Below are positions 1 through 10,539 of a stretch of 64,000 bases of DNA, piece by piece. Positions within the stretch are counted from its first letter, which is position 1. Each line of letters starts with the position of its first letter. Below the pieces are notes generated by a model. That model saw nothing but the letters and a program-made list of their open reading frames with translations, was not told the DNA's origin and made no database searches. The stretch comes from Piezodorus guildinii. Lineage: Eukaryota; Arthropoda; Insecta; Hemiptera; Pentatomidae. A program made the translations under genes and the position numbers. The stretch is from positions 98,649,616 to 98,713,615 of the forward strand of contig CM041294.1 of NCBI GenBank assembly GCA_023052935.1. Direction: 5' to 3'.

Positions 1-2475
1 CTTGACAATAGGCTGCAGCAGATTTATAAAAACTTGAGCGTTCTGTCCTTTCGAAGTGGATATCCATGCGTACCGGATAAAATGGTCTACTAATATATGC
101 ATGTATCGTTTAGGAGAACGGTGACCTGCAAAACCACCGACAGTATCCAGTGACATGATCTGGAAAGGCTCAGTAGCTGGTCCCAGATTTGATATGAGGC
201 CGATAGCACGACTACGACGAACTTTGTTCGCCATACACACTTGACATGTCTTATAGAAGGAATGTATAGCGTTGTCCATACCCTTGAAATAATAGTGCGG
301 CCTGATCGTAGCAATTATCTGCGCTGGACCTATATGACCGTAGTATTGATGAACAAGTTCAATTATTTTCTGTCCCAAAACTTGAGAAATAAAAATTCTG
401 GACTTTCCTTTATAGTTCTTCATAATTAATCCCTGTTTGAACTTTATGTTTTTAGCTGGTTTTGAACCAGAAAGATGTTTCTCTTGGTCTTCTAATATAG
501 TTTGTAAATCTATTAAATTCACGACCTGGATCGCATCTTCATTCTCGAAATATTCAAGAACTGGGTTTCTTGACAATAAATCGGCAAGAACATTTTCTTT
601 GCCCTTTTTATAAATAATATTGAAGTTGAACTGCGATAAGTACATAATTAAGTCGCCAAGTATTTCATCAGTTCTTGCTTTTGTTTTTAAATTCTCTAAC
701 GGCTTATGATCACTGCATACTGTAAAAGAACGTCCGATCAAGTAGTACTGCCAGAATTTTATTGCATCCTTAATGGCTTTGCATTCTAGATGAATGATGT
801 CAAAGCGCTTTTCCCTTTCTGAGAGCTTACGTGAATAATATGCCACTGGGTGTAGTATTCCGTCATCTAGCGGTTGCTTTAAGATAGCTCCGATACCTTT
901 ATAGCTAGCATCTGTTTCTATAAAGATAGGCTTTTTAATATCATAAATAGCAAGGATAGGCGTTGAACATAAATACTTCTTTATGAGATTGAAGGTTTGT
1001 TCACATTCATCGGACCATTCAAATCTCACTCCTTTCCTTAATAAACGGTGGAGTGGTTCCAGCTTCTGGGTACTGTTTTCAATGTATCTTAAATAAAAAT
1101 TTATGGATCCGAGGATACTACGGACTCCAGTTTTATCTGATGGTCTTTGAAGCTGTTGGATTGATGTTAAGTTCCCTTGAGCAGGTGAAACTTTGTTTTT
1201 CGAAATCGTATGTCCCAGATATTTCACCGATTTACTTGCAAACACACATTTATTTAATTTTAATTTGAAACCTTCAGCACTCATAATTTGTAAAAATGTT
1301 TCAATGTGTTGAAGATGTTCCTCCCAAGTTCTAGAAAAAATCAAGATATCGTCGATGTAGTTGACGCAGAATTTATCTAAATTATTTCTTCGCAAAATAT
1401 TTGACAATATTCGTTGGAACGTGGCGGGAGCTGTTTTAAGACCAAAGGGAAGAACTTTAAACATGAATTTACCATATTTAGTAATAAATGATGTTTTATC
1501 TTGGTCTTGTTCTTTCAGTTTGATACACCAGAATGCAGAATTTATGTCTAGAACCGTAAAATATTCGCAATTCACTACTTTTTCGATTACATCTTGTATT
1601 GTAGGGAATGGAAAACATTCAGGAACTACTAGCTTATTTAATCTTCTAAAATCAATACATAACCGGGATCTTTTACCATCCTCTTTCTTGAAAGCCAATG
1701 TGACTGGAGAAGCAAATGGAGATTCAGATTCTTCAATAATTCCGACGTCTAATAATTTCTTGATTTGAGTTCTGATTTCTTGGTCGTCCGGAATTGAACA
1801 TTTATATGGTCGACAGGTAACATATTCGTCTCTTAATAATTTTATCTCTGCTTCTTTAGACTTTACTTTGCCAACATCAAATTTATCTTTGGCAAACGTG
1901 TGCCGATACTTCTTAATTAATTTGAAAATCTTTGTTTTCTTATCTTCATTTTCTATATGATGTAAATCGACTAAAAATTCATTTAAATTTGATTCAACAT
2001 TTTCAGCTAACTCTTTAACCTTGTGTTGAACTCGCATCTGATCATCATTGGATCGCTTAAAAGGAGTCTTCTGATCATTAATCGATCGGTCTTCCTGCAG
2101 ATATGTTACTTTCTCACTATTTATTCGCTGGCAAATTTTTAAATTTTCATTTTGAATCAGCTTAAATTTTGTTATAGCGTCAGTACCAATTAACATATCA
2201 TAGGAGAAATTATCATTTTTAACAACATATGTTGTCAAGTAGTCAATAATATTACCAATTCGTAGTTTAATTATTGCCCGGGCTGAAGTGAAATTATGTC
2301 CGCTGATTGTTTTTAATACACTTCTATGTTTCATTAACCTTAACTTGAGCAAATCAGCAATACGTTGGTTGATTAATGATACATTTGAACCACAATCATA
2401 AATAGCGTTTATTTTCAAATTGTCATTAATTAATACATTTAAATTAATCAACGGATGTAATTTCGCCCGGTCCAT
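1..2475 (-). CDS. pol: Ty3/gypsy retrotransposon Pol polyprotein (partial, open at window edge)
   Basis: This frame reads without a stop for 825 codons and leaves the window, so its C-terminus is missing. It should encode the enzymes that copy the element's RNA into DNA and insert it. Seen, in order: an aspartic protease near residues 20-110 with AIYDCGS as the active-site triad (DCG instead of the usual DTG/DSG); reverse transcriptase near 200-400 with LDINSAFW, LPFGLKTAPATFQR and the catalytic YIDDIL near residue 375; RNase H near 490-600 (IETDASYKG, HLECKA, CSDHKPL); an H2C2 zinc finger near 710-745 (HQYYGH, CQVC); and the start of the integrase core (SLDTVGG). The ATG overlaps the gag stop as TAATG, which points to coupled re-initiation or frameshifting. 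The layout suggests an mdg3-like clade. Family assignment is firm, clade is not. Confidence 0.93.
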   Translation of the reverse strand, partial: MDRAKLHPLINLNVLINDNLKINAIYDCGSNVSLINQRIADLLKLRLMKHRSVLKTISGHNFTSARAIIKLRIGNIIDYLTTYVVKNDNFSYDMLIGTDAITKFKLIQNENLKICQRINSEKVTYLQEDRSINDQKTPFKRSNDDQMRVQHKVKELAENVESNLNEFLVDLHHIENEDKKTKIFKLIKKYRHTFAKDKFDVGKVKSKEAEIKLLRDEYVTCRPYKCSIPDDQEIRTQIKKLLDVGIIEESESPFASPVTLAFKKEDGKRSRLCIDFRRLNKLVVPECFPFPTIQDVIEKVVNCEYFTVLDINSAFWCIKLKEQDQDKTSFITKYGKFMFKVLPFGLKTAPATFQRILSNILRRNNLDKFCVNYIDDILIFSRTWEEHLQHIETFLQIMSAEGFKLKLNKCVFASKSVKYLGHTISKNKVSPAQGNLTSIQQLQRPSDKTGVRSILGSINFYLRYIENSTQKLEPLHRLLRKGVRFEWSDECEQTFNLIKKYLCSTPILAIYDIKKPIFIETDASYKGIGAILKQPLDDGILHPVAYYSRKLSEREKRFDIIHLECKAIKDAIKFWQYYLIGRSFTVCSDHKPLENLKTKARTDEILGDLIMYLSQFNFNIIYKKGKENVLADLLSRNPVLEYFENEDAIQVVNLIDLQTILEDQEKHLSGSKPAKNIKFKQGLIMKNYKGKSRIFISQVLGQKIIELVHQYYGHIGPAQIIATIRPHYYFKGMDNAIHSFYKTCQVCMANKVRRSRAIGLISNLGPATEPFQIMSLDTVGGFAGHRSPKRYMHILVDHFIRYAWISTSKGQNAQVFINLLQPIVK

Positions 2476-3629
2476 TAGTTTAAATGTTCGTTTTCAAGAT
2501 CTATCTTCATTATATCCACATCTTTTCCAAATACATTTTCAGTTGCATTAACCCGTTTTTGTTGTTCGGATTTATTGTTACGACAATCAGCTGGAAGATG
2601 GAATCTATTTTTATAACCTAGACCCACACATATAGAACATGGTTTTCTCTGAATATCATTGTTTTTCAATGGATTCGGAACGGACTTTCTGTTCATTGGA
2701 GTTATTGGTTGTTCTTTCTTTTTTCTGGAAAACGAATCTTCTAGTTTGCGAAGCTCAGTGAATAGCTTGTCGAGCGTGATTGTCTCTTCTCTGTCCAGTT
2801 TGTCTTGGGCTTCAATAGGTAAACCAAAAACTATCTGATTAATTAGAGATAGTTCAGTTCCATCGGGCTCCGCAGCTATGCATAGCCTCTCTTTTACCAG
2901 CGCATAATCGATCAAAGAACCTCCCAAATATTTATAGCTGAATGCTTTCCTAACAATAGACCAACCTTTATGAACAAAAACATTACAAAATGAATTCTTC
3001 CATATCTCCCATGATGTGGTTAGGCCATACTTTGTTAGGTTAGATTCGTACCAGTCTTTTACAAGGCCCACTAAAAAGAAACGTAAAGCCTGAATTTTAA
3101 TGCTTTCTGAAGTTATTTGAAATCGAAAACATTCCTCCTCAAATTTACGTAGCCATTCAGTGGGATCGGTTTGATTCTTTTCAAATTTATCCAAAACAAA
3201 TTTCTTTTCAATTTGGTACAATTTTACTTCGCTTTGAGTTGAATTGGATTTTAATTGTTGCTCTAATCGTCTAATTCGATCCTCATATTCAAATTGTAGC
3301 TGTTCAAAACATCGAGGAATTTGAGGAGGGATGTATTCTTCCAATGGTAATTGTTGGAAACACATGTTCCCTGCTTCATCGAAATATTCATTTTTAACAT
3401 CGTCATCAATTTTTACGGCTATAGTTCTATAACCATTCACATTCTTAATAGCAGCTATAGCATTAAAAATAGGTTTTTTACCTGATAAAACAGTGTGATG
3501 TTTCAAGTCAATTAATGCAGCTGGCAATAAATACCAAATATTTTTATCAGTAGAAATACATTGGATGAAAAATTCTTCCTCCGCTTTCTTAACAACTTTA
3601 ACAAATAGCTGAGCCATCTCCTTACTCAT
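2475..3629 (-). CDS. gag: Ty3/gypsy retrotransposon Gag
   Basis: The intact 384-residue frame should encode the structural protein that packages the element's RNA. I chose the ATG giving MSKEMAQLF; an in-frame ATG 32 codons upstream would add a hydrophobic stretch that looks like translated leader. A charged, partly coiled-coil-like segment (EYEDRIRRLEQQL) precedes a retrotransposon-gag capsid region with the typical WLRKFEEE, FFLVGLVKDWYES and GLPIEAQDKLDR blocks. A zinc knuckle sits near the C-terminus, spaced C-x2-C-x9-H-x4-C (CSIC...H...C) rather than the usual C-x2-C-x4-H-x4-C. The stop overlaps the pol start. No frame damage is visible, so the copy may be young. Confidence 0.88.
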   Translation of the reverse strand: MSKEMAQLFVKVVKKAEEEFFIQCISTDKNIWYLLPAALIDLKHHTVLSGKKPIFNAIAAIKNVNGYRTIAVKIDDDVKNEYFDEAGNMCFQQLPLEEYIPPQIPRCFEQLQFEYEDRIRRLEQQLKSNSTQSEVKLYQIEKKFVLDKFEKNQTDPTEWLRKFEEECFRFQITSESIKIQALRFFLVGLVKDWYESNLTKYGLTTSWEIWKNSFCNVFVHKGWSIVRKAFSYKYLGGSLIDYALVKERLCIAAEPDGTELSLINQIVFGLPIEAQDKLDREETITLDKLFTELRKLEDSFSRKKKEQPITPMNRKSVPNPLKNNDIQRKPCSICVGLGYKNRFHLPADCRNNKSEQQKRVNATENVFGKDVDIMKIDLENEHLN

Positions 3630-4034
3630 TGAAGCTTGTAATTTAATTTCTAAAAACGTGATTTTATTCTCTGTATAAATGTACAAAATAATTAGAAACG
3701 AGAGATTGATATAAAATACAAACAATTAAAACAATAAATAAATTAATACCTGTATAAAAGAATTAAATTACACGTCAGTCTTTCAACGTAGTAAGAGAAC
3801 AAATTGTGGTTACACTTTACACTATTTACAATCATATGGGAAACCATATGTTAAGCGACCAAAGCCAACATTATATATATATATATTACTTAATATAATT
3901 TCTTTATTATCTTAGGATCTTATAAAACAGAACACGCTGCGAGCTTTTTCTTGCTAAACTCATTTGCGATTTTGCTGCTAATGACTGGAATTAGTGTTGA
4001 CCTTGAATGAAATTGCCTGGTGTGTGTAATTACA
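3630..4034 (-). repeat. Retrotransposon leader and possible 5' LTR
   Basis: On the minus strand this holds the untranslated leader of the gypsy element and probably its 5' LTR. A possible LTR start is TGTAATTACACACA at 4034. A TATA-like TTTTATAAGA and an AATAAAG polyadenylation-like signal follow around 3900-3930. The inner boundary and primer-binding site are not clear; the 3' LTR that would settle them lies outside the window. Confidence 0.4.
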
Positions 4035-4610
4035 TTTTTAAAAAGGTGTTAGCTATTTCGTGCAAAGGGAAAGTAATTTAAGAATACACAAAACAAAGAT
4101 TTTCTTTGTTTTAAAATGATCAATATTTATCATTAACACGTCTTTTAATTCACTGTGCAATAATATTATATTATAAAGAAACTTTATTTTGGGACAAGCT
4201 CATGAATAATATATGTGAACATAAATAGTAATTACAACTAAAATGTAAACTATGAGTGAAATAAAACTTAATAAATAACAAAATGGGAGATTTGGCCAAA
4301 TTTTCGTTTACTGAAAACGACTCATGCATCTGTGAGGCTAATCATCAATATAAATATGCAATAAGTTCTCCCTTTTTTTTTTTTTTTTTTTTTTACAAAT
4401 TTACTATAATTGCCTGTTTCTTCAACGGTGTTCTAACAATGCAAAACTTATCATATATTCTCAATTACTTTATGATTTATCTCCTTTCCTTCTTTTTTTT
4501 CACGGTTGAGTATATAAGTCTGTGCAAACTCCTCATCTTCATAAGAACCTTTCATTGATTTTCCTTTAAAATTCATTCGTATAAAACATTTTATAATAAT
4601 GTTATATATG
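4035..4610. other. AT-rich, no gene seen
   Basis: Very AT-rich sequence with a T tract near 4373-4394. The one reading frame over 60 codons is mostly poly-Phe from that tract and carries no family signature. Confidence 0.6.
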
Positions 4611-4680
4611 TTTGTACTTCCATTTACCTATATATAAAATATATAGTAAGGGAAAGTATTGCGATCGTTAAAATTTTCGA
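4611..4680 (+). repeat. R1 repeat, 5'-terminal fragment
   Basis: Contains the R1 start motif AGTAAGGGAAAGTATTGCGA followed by TCGTTAAAATTTTCGAA, then diverges. R1 is the most abundant repeat of the window; see the copy at 28721 for a full-length description. Confidence 0.75.
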
Positions 4681-4689
4681 ATGGTTCAT

Positions 4690-7680
4690 TTAGCCAATTT
4701 TTTTCTGATAATCATGATAAGTACTTTAAATTAGATAAAACTACGTTTTGCATTCATTCTTCATATTTTTTAAATTCATTAATTAAATAAAAATCAACTA
4801 AACATCTATTCAATTTAACTGAAGATTTCGTCTTTTTCGAAATGCATAGATGTAATGTATTTGTTACACCACTCTTCTAATTTTGGCAAAAAAGTACCTA
4901 TTTACTGAGTATAAGCAAATATAATCTAATAAATACTTTAGTGTTTTAATATTGTATATTAATCTTAATTGATTGAAATAAACAAGAAAAGTTTAAAATG
5001 GAGATTTTAATGATTTTGCGGAGATGATGGTGATGAAGTTATGTAAGCAAGAGCATATCATTCCTTCATATTTGACTATCTAAAGCCTGTATATATGACC
5101 GTTCCATTGCAATAGTTAACTTAATTACTATGAGCCAGCAAACTTATGTTAGTTAACGTGGATGTTCGTGAGCTAGAAGGTAACTGTCGAATTACACGTA
5201 GACATTAATATGCAAGCCTTGAACAGCCTCAGTAGTACACAGCTGGGATGGGGGGTTCTACCTACAGCCTGTTTAGAATTATACTATTGTTCGGTTGTAT
5301 AGAAGGCTATGGAGATTATAAACTTAATTTAGTTAATTAATGCATTTCATATAGATTTTTATTAAAACTATAAAGGGAATAGTTTATACAGTAGGCGGAA
5401 ACATGTGTAGTATATTCGATTTGCGTTCAGTGAGTTATTTATCGTACACGTATATATAATAATTGCATCCTGAATTTAGAATGTTTCGAAACAGCAAATG
5501 GTGCATTTTTTAATTTTTGATTTTGATTATTTTTTTAATAATAAACCTTAGTAATTGCCCCAAAAAATTGAAATAATAAAAATAAAAATACCCCCTTCAA
5601 AATTTGAGAACTTTTGTTTCAAGATGCGCAGAATCCGAACAACGAATAAAAAAAAAACTTCGTTTGTCCGCTGTCCTTCGAAACCACTGGACCAATTTTT
5701 TTGTAATTCGCTACAAAAAATACTAGTCCATGCAACGATGATCCTAACACCTAGACGTTGATATCAGCTGGTTAGTTTTCAAATGGCGGCCAGTTGAAAG
5801 TGATATAATTCAATAATTTAGTATTTTTTACGATAGAGAAGAAGTTTAAGCATTTTTTAACCACCTTGGATAATGATAAACAAGAAAAAAATATATAACT
5901 CAGTTATTTTTGAAGATGGAGAAAAATGTGTATATAGGTTTATGATCAATAATGCGCGATAAATAAAAAAACATGTAACAAATTATTATAGATGCTATTC
6001 CACGAAAAATCGGTTATTATTGACGATAGAGAAAAATCAAAAAGATTTTCGTGATTAAGACAACGCGATGAACAAAGAGAAAAAAAAATTAAAAATCATC
6101 TTATATGGTTATAAGAGATGTGATTCCCTGATAAATCGGTTATTATTGATGATAATAAAATGTAAGTAAGGTTTTCTGGAACCAGAAAATTTTATTTGAA
6201 TTATTCAAATGAAATTTTCGACAAAATGAAAAAAGAATCTTTGAAGTTGGTTAACAACTATTTTGAAATCAGAAGTAGTAATATGATATTATCCTTTGAA
6301 TTATTGCTTTTCATATTGCTTAATTGCCTTTCTAAAGCTATATTAACAGTTATACTCTAATATTGTTATTTGGAAATAATAAACCATTGTGTAATAATTT
6401 GCAGCGTTTTTTTGTATAAGGTTAACGTTTACAGCTCAGCTGTTAAACACTGTAATTAAAAATATTTTTATTTTTTTTCCTGTCTTTAGTAAGAAGACGA
6501 ACTCTTTATCTCATTATGTTTTGCTCCATCCTCATATTTTTTTCTTGTATAGCGTAAACAAAACATGGTATATAATTTATAAATTGTATACGGTAGCAAA
6601 ATGCTATTGCATCACATTAGTTAGTAAATAAATTAAGATAGGATTAAGTTGTAATTTGTAGGATGCCATACAGCCAGACAGAAGCGAGCCCTGTCGCAGA
6701 TATGTTATCAGTTCAAGAATCATTTTAAAAATTTTAAGTACTCCACAATTACAATGTATACTCCACAGTTAAAATGTATAGACGTTGCAGAAAAAGGAGT
6801 AAGTTAAAAAATTAAGAATTACATATAATGGGGATTAGAAAAAATAAATTAAAATAAAGTATATAATCTATTTACCCAGTTTTTCTGACTTTAACTCCAT
6901 CGCCAGTGCCTGTGAGGTGGCAACTGTTTGTGCCCATAGGCTAAAGCATTATTATAGAAAAACAACCCTAAGGGGCAATCCAATTTATGGTGTGCCCCAG
7001 CACCTAGAAAATACTTACTATGAGACTACAAAAGGAAAGAAGATAGGAACAACATTCTTATAATGTAGCACGCTACAGATAAAAAATACCATTCATGGTA
7101 TGTCAAATATCTTTGTAGAACAAACATGGAGTTTTGAATAAAAATAAACAATAAAAAGTATACCAAGAACCAAATGTTTAATGGACATGCGTGTTTAAGG
7201 GTACCCTGAGTCCAGAATCAGTTCTTACAACATGAAATGCGTGTGTGATAAAACTAACTGAAAACTATTAAAGAGAAGTATATTAACTACTAAAATATTA
7301 AGAGAAGTAAGTGTTTTCCATATTTTAGCAGTTTTATTCCCAAACTACTAACTTAAAAGTGTCATAAATAAGATAAAAATGGAAATTATTACTAGCATTG
7401 ACACTTTTTTAAAATTTTTTTTTTTTTTTTTTGTAGCAGCTCAAACGGTTTGGATTAAACTAAAATTTGTCTTTTATATCATATAGTTTCTATTCTTATA
7501 GGAATAGTCTGACAAGGGTTGCTTATCATAATTTCTTCCCTTTAATGTTCTTTTAATTTTGTTTATTTTAAATAGTAGTAAATCTTGTATTGTTAATAAT
7601 AGCAAGAAATTTTAAAATCTAGTACATCCCTTTACAACGTATAATGGGTCTTGGGTTCAGTATATATAGATATTCGTACT
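4690..7680. other. AT-rich intergenic stretch, no gene recognised
   Basis: Three kilobases with no convincing frame, no tRNA-like box and no recognised transposon domain. A short reading frame near 5555-5761 is lysine-rich and arises from A-rich sequence. Two poorly conserved short motifs recur between 5850 and 6150 (ATAAATCGGTTATTATTGA-like at about 6005 and 6130), suggesting an old diverged tandem duplication. Confidence 0.5.
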
Positions 7681-7689
7681 GTTTCTAGG

Positions 7690-7860
7690 TCAACAGCCAT
7701 GCTATAAGGTAGTTAGGTCAAGGTCCCGCTCAGCCTCCTGGTTCCTACCCTCCAATTTTAGGGTACTTACTTTATAAAAGCTGAGAGTACCACGGGAGGG
7801 TCTCACTATCCCAGTGCTGAAATAGCAGAAAAAATAATTATCCATCCACACCATTCCCCG
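7690..7860 (-). mobile_element. SINE-B body fragment
   Basis: Read on the minus strand this matches the body of the tRNA-derived SINE at 43091 (shared CTGTTATTTCAGC-like, GTACCC-AAATTGG and GGCGGC/GAGCGG blocks). The tRNA-like head with box B is not visible, so the copy is truncated. Confidence 0.5.
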
Positions 7861-7911
7861 CTAAATTTATAAATATAAACTAGAAAAGAATTCGCTTATC
7901 AACTAAATTTA

Positions 7912-8082
7912 GAAAAGTTTTTAATTTTGCCAACGTTTCGGCTCAAGCTTGTGAGCCATCATCAGGGCATTACTGAGCCATGTCCAAGCATAAACTGAGT
8001 TTATGCTTGGACATGGCTCAGTAATGCCCTGATGATGGCTCACAAGCTTGAGCCGAAACGTTGGCAAAATTAAAAACTTTTC
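7912..8082. repeat. 171-bp palindrome with two hammerhead-like cores
   Basis: The two 85-bp arms are perfect reverse complements around a single central G at 7997. Each arm contains CTGATGA, a GGCTCA/TGAGCC stem and GAAAC (plus strand 8029-8059; minus strand mirror in the left arm). The outer end reads CGTTGGCAAAATTAAAAAC. Related units lie at 22.04, 29.63 and 62.64 kb. Perfect arm identity implies a recent foldback event. Confidence 0.9.
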
Positions 8083-8324
8083 AAAAATGACTGATTCCTG
8101 ACTATTCCACCTATAATAGTTTCTACAGTCGACTATACACCCTCAAAATAAATTTAGAAATATTTTCTAATAAAGAAAAACATATTTCTTGATATACGAG
8201 TGGTCATGTTTACGAATACTTTAACTTTTTCAACCTTGAGATCTAAGCAAATTATTATGTATGAAGTAGTAGAAGCTTCTTTAATAAAAACAAATTTTTC
8301 TTTTGAAACTAAAATAATTTCTGA

Positions 8325-8455
8325 AAATCCTTAGTTATACCGTCCTTCGGAGGGAACGTTAAAAGGTGGTCCCAAGCCTGTGCGATGTCAGGTACTCGTT
8401 AAAGATCCCTATCCTAATTAAACCTAGATAGGCAAAATTTAGGACTCAGGAGGAA
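8325..8455 (+). mobile_element. SINE-A fragment (5'-truncated)
   Basis: Matches the body of the SINE at 39001: CCGTCCTTCGGAGGG, AGGTGGTCCC, GCGATGTCAGGTACTCGTTA and CCCTATCCTAAT follow in the same order. The tRNA-like head is missing. Confidence 0.75.
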
Positions 8456-8460
8456 ATAAA

Positions 8461-9300
8461 AAAAAATCAGGTGCGCGCGATTTTCACTTACTTTCGTTGT
8501 TAAAATCAATTTAGGAATTTTCAAATACAGTTAGAGATTAAATAAGTTAAAATTATTAATTAAATTAATTTTCAATTGAAACATGTGTTTTTTTAAATAA
8601 TCTATTATATTATTATGAAAAAAATCATTTAGTTTTTTTTTTTGCCTTTCATCACTCTTTTTTTTATAGGATAATATTTTTCCTTAAATCTTTAGCTTTT
8701 CAATGGTATATTATACCCATATATTACGTTTCTTACCTTGGAAAAACCAAAAATTACATTAAAAAAATTTTCCCTTTTCTTATTTACTTGTTTATCTGAT
8801 CCGTTTCTTATCAAAGTTAGCAACATGCAATGGTTATTTTTTTCTAATCTACAAAATTAATGGTACTTTAGAGGGAAATCATTTGAACTATCGTCATTTA
8901 ATCCCTGTTAGACGATTTCAATCATAATGAAACCTACATGATATTAAAGGCCATTAAACTTTACATCGATAGGGCGAGTTTAATCAAAATCGTTAGAGCC
9001 ATTTTTGAGAAAATCGTAAAAAAATGCAAGTGTAAGGTATAAAGTGGCTCTTCTCGTCGGCCGATTTTGATGAAAAAGTTGGCGTTGAAACATCTTGGGC
9101 GTATGTATAGATGTCTTATATATGAAATTTCAGTTTCGTATGACTTTTTCTTTGCGTTAGACTTATCACACAAACGCGCGGACACACATACACACACTTT
9201 TTTCGGGACTTGGTTATTTGGAATCAAGGGAGCCTAAAACGTGTTTGTCTGTTGAAAACTTTCCCTAACGACATATTTCATATACAGGTAAGTGAAATTA
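8461..9300 (-). repeat. R1 repeat, near full-length
   Basis: Minus-strand copy running from AAAAAATCNGGTGCG at the left to GTAAGTGAAATTAAAAA at the right. It contains the family's diagnostic blocks, including a short CA-rich tract near 9185-9200 at the site where other copies carry CA/TG microsatellites. A 267-base reading frame across it is not protein-like. Confidence 0.85.
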
Positions 9301-10286
9301 AAAATCTTTTAATTTAGGGATTAAGTAAAGATCGTGCGTTTTACATATTTCTTTTTTTTTTATCTGATAACAACTTCGGATACTTTACTGAGAATGTTAA
9401 TGGGGTAATATTGTTACTGAAGACCTTGCTAATTGCCTGACCTTTGTGACAGACATTAAGGAGATATTAGTACAATCCGACTTATGCCCTAGTTGGCTAG
9501 AGTTGGGCGAGAACCAGGAGGATGGTGTAGCGGTGGTGAGAACTTGGTTTCCAGCCTGGAAGACGCCTGTTTAATAGTAGATAAACCCAACTTTGACAAT
9601 ACCAAAAGTTTCTTTTGTAATCGCTACCACCATTGGTCAATAGCCGGCAGCTACTGTATTGTACCCTTGGGATCACATTGTGCCCCGAGCCGATATTGGA
9701 AATTCATTATGTCCGCGGAATTTTCCGTTTTGTTAACCACTCAGCAAAAGTGTAAACTGGTAAAACCGTCACGAAAACAATTAAGGTTTTATCAAGATAG
9801 ATTAAATAGATTAATCATTTTTATGTCTTTATCTGTTCGTCAGTGGTTTTTCAACCTGAAAAATGTATATTTGTTGTTTCTAGTGTTAAACATTTGCCGA
9901 TTATTTCCAATTGAGGAAAACTTTTTGAAAATCTTTTTTGTTACTTTACATTTGCCGCTAGGATCTACCGTTTAAGAGATATATTGGTTTGAATGTAAAA
10001 AAAGTCACATTTTAACTGAATTTTTTAAGTGCCAGAACTTTTTGACACGCTAAGCTCTGCTGGTTTCGCTCGAATAAATAATCTACCGACAGTTGCCTAA
10101 TCAGGAATTGATTAAAGAATTTTTTTTTTAATGCTTTGATTTTGATGCTATTGTACATTTAGCTGTGTATTTTCGGTTGTTTTTTTAGGAGATTGTGCTA
10201 AAAATTGTGAACTACATTATACACCAAAACATAAAGCTATTTATTAAGAAAACAATTGAAGGTAAATTTATTAAATTTCTAGTAAA
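9301..10286 (+). other. Unassigned stretch with a 160-codon frame
   Basis: A frame at 9493-9975 starts in a locally GC-richer block (MARVGREPGG) and continues into ordinary AT-rich sequence ending in hydrophobic residues. I recognise no domain and no flanking splice or promoter pattern. It may be a chance frame or part of an unrecognised repeat. Confidence 0.25.
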
Positions 10287-10288
10287 TA

Positions 10289-10535
10289 TCTGTGGCAGTC
10301 ATGAAAAACTAGATAACTCGAGTTATATCAAAAATGAGTAAACTTCACGTATCCCTCTCTCCGACTTTCTCCTACGTCGTGTTAAATTGGTTAAAGAAGT
10401 TTCTTAGTAGAAGAAATTTAACGTGGAAAGAAAGCTGTAATTAATAATTCTATTTTGGTATTATTTAAAACTTTAAGTCGCTCACATGTAAAATGAAAGA
10501 TTTTGACTTAACCACTTATTCACAACCGCCTCAGA
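10289..10535. mobile_element. 247-bp MITE (M1), copy 1
   Basis: Terminal inverted repeats begin TCTGTGGCAGTC and end CAACCGCCTCAGA, and TA flanks both ends, as expected for a TA target-site duplication (Tc1/mariner or PIF-like). The copy at 49798 shares length, termini and internal sequence, including the 14-bp palindrome ATAACTCGAGTTAT. It has no coding capacity. Confidence 0.85.
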
Positions 10536-10539
10536 TATA

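Noticed and set aside
1053..1768. Plus-strand frames of 71 and 135 codons
   Set aside because: They are antisense shadows of the intact minus-strand pol frame, which has clear RT motifs over the same bases.
1..4034. Endogenous retrovirus with envelope gene
   Set aside because: Only gag and pol are visible; no envelope-like frame lies inside the window, and the pol and gag types fit an ordinary Ty3/gypsy retrotransposon.
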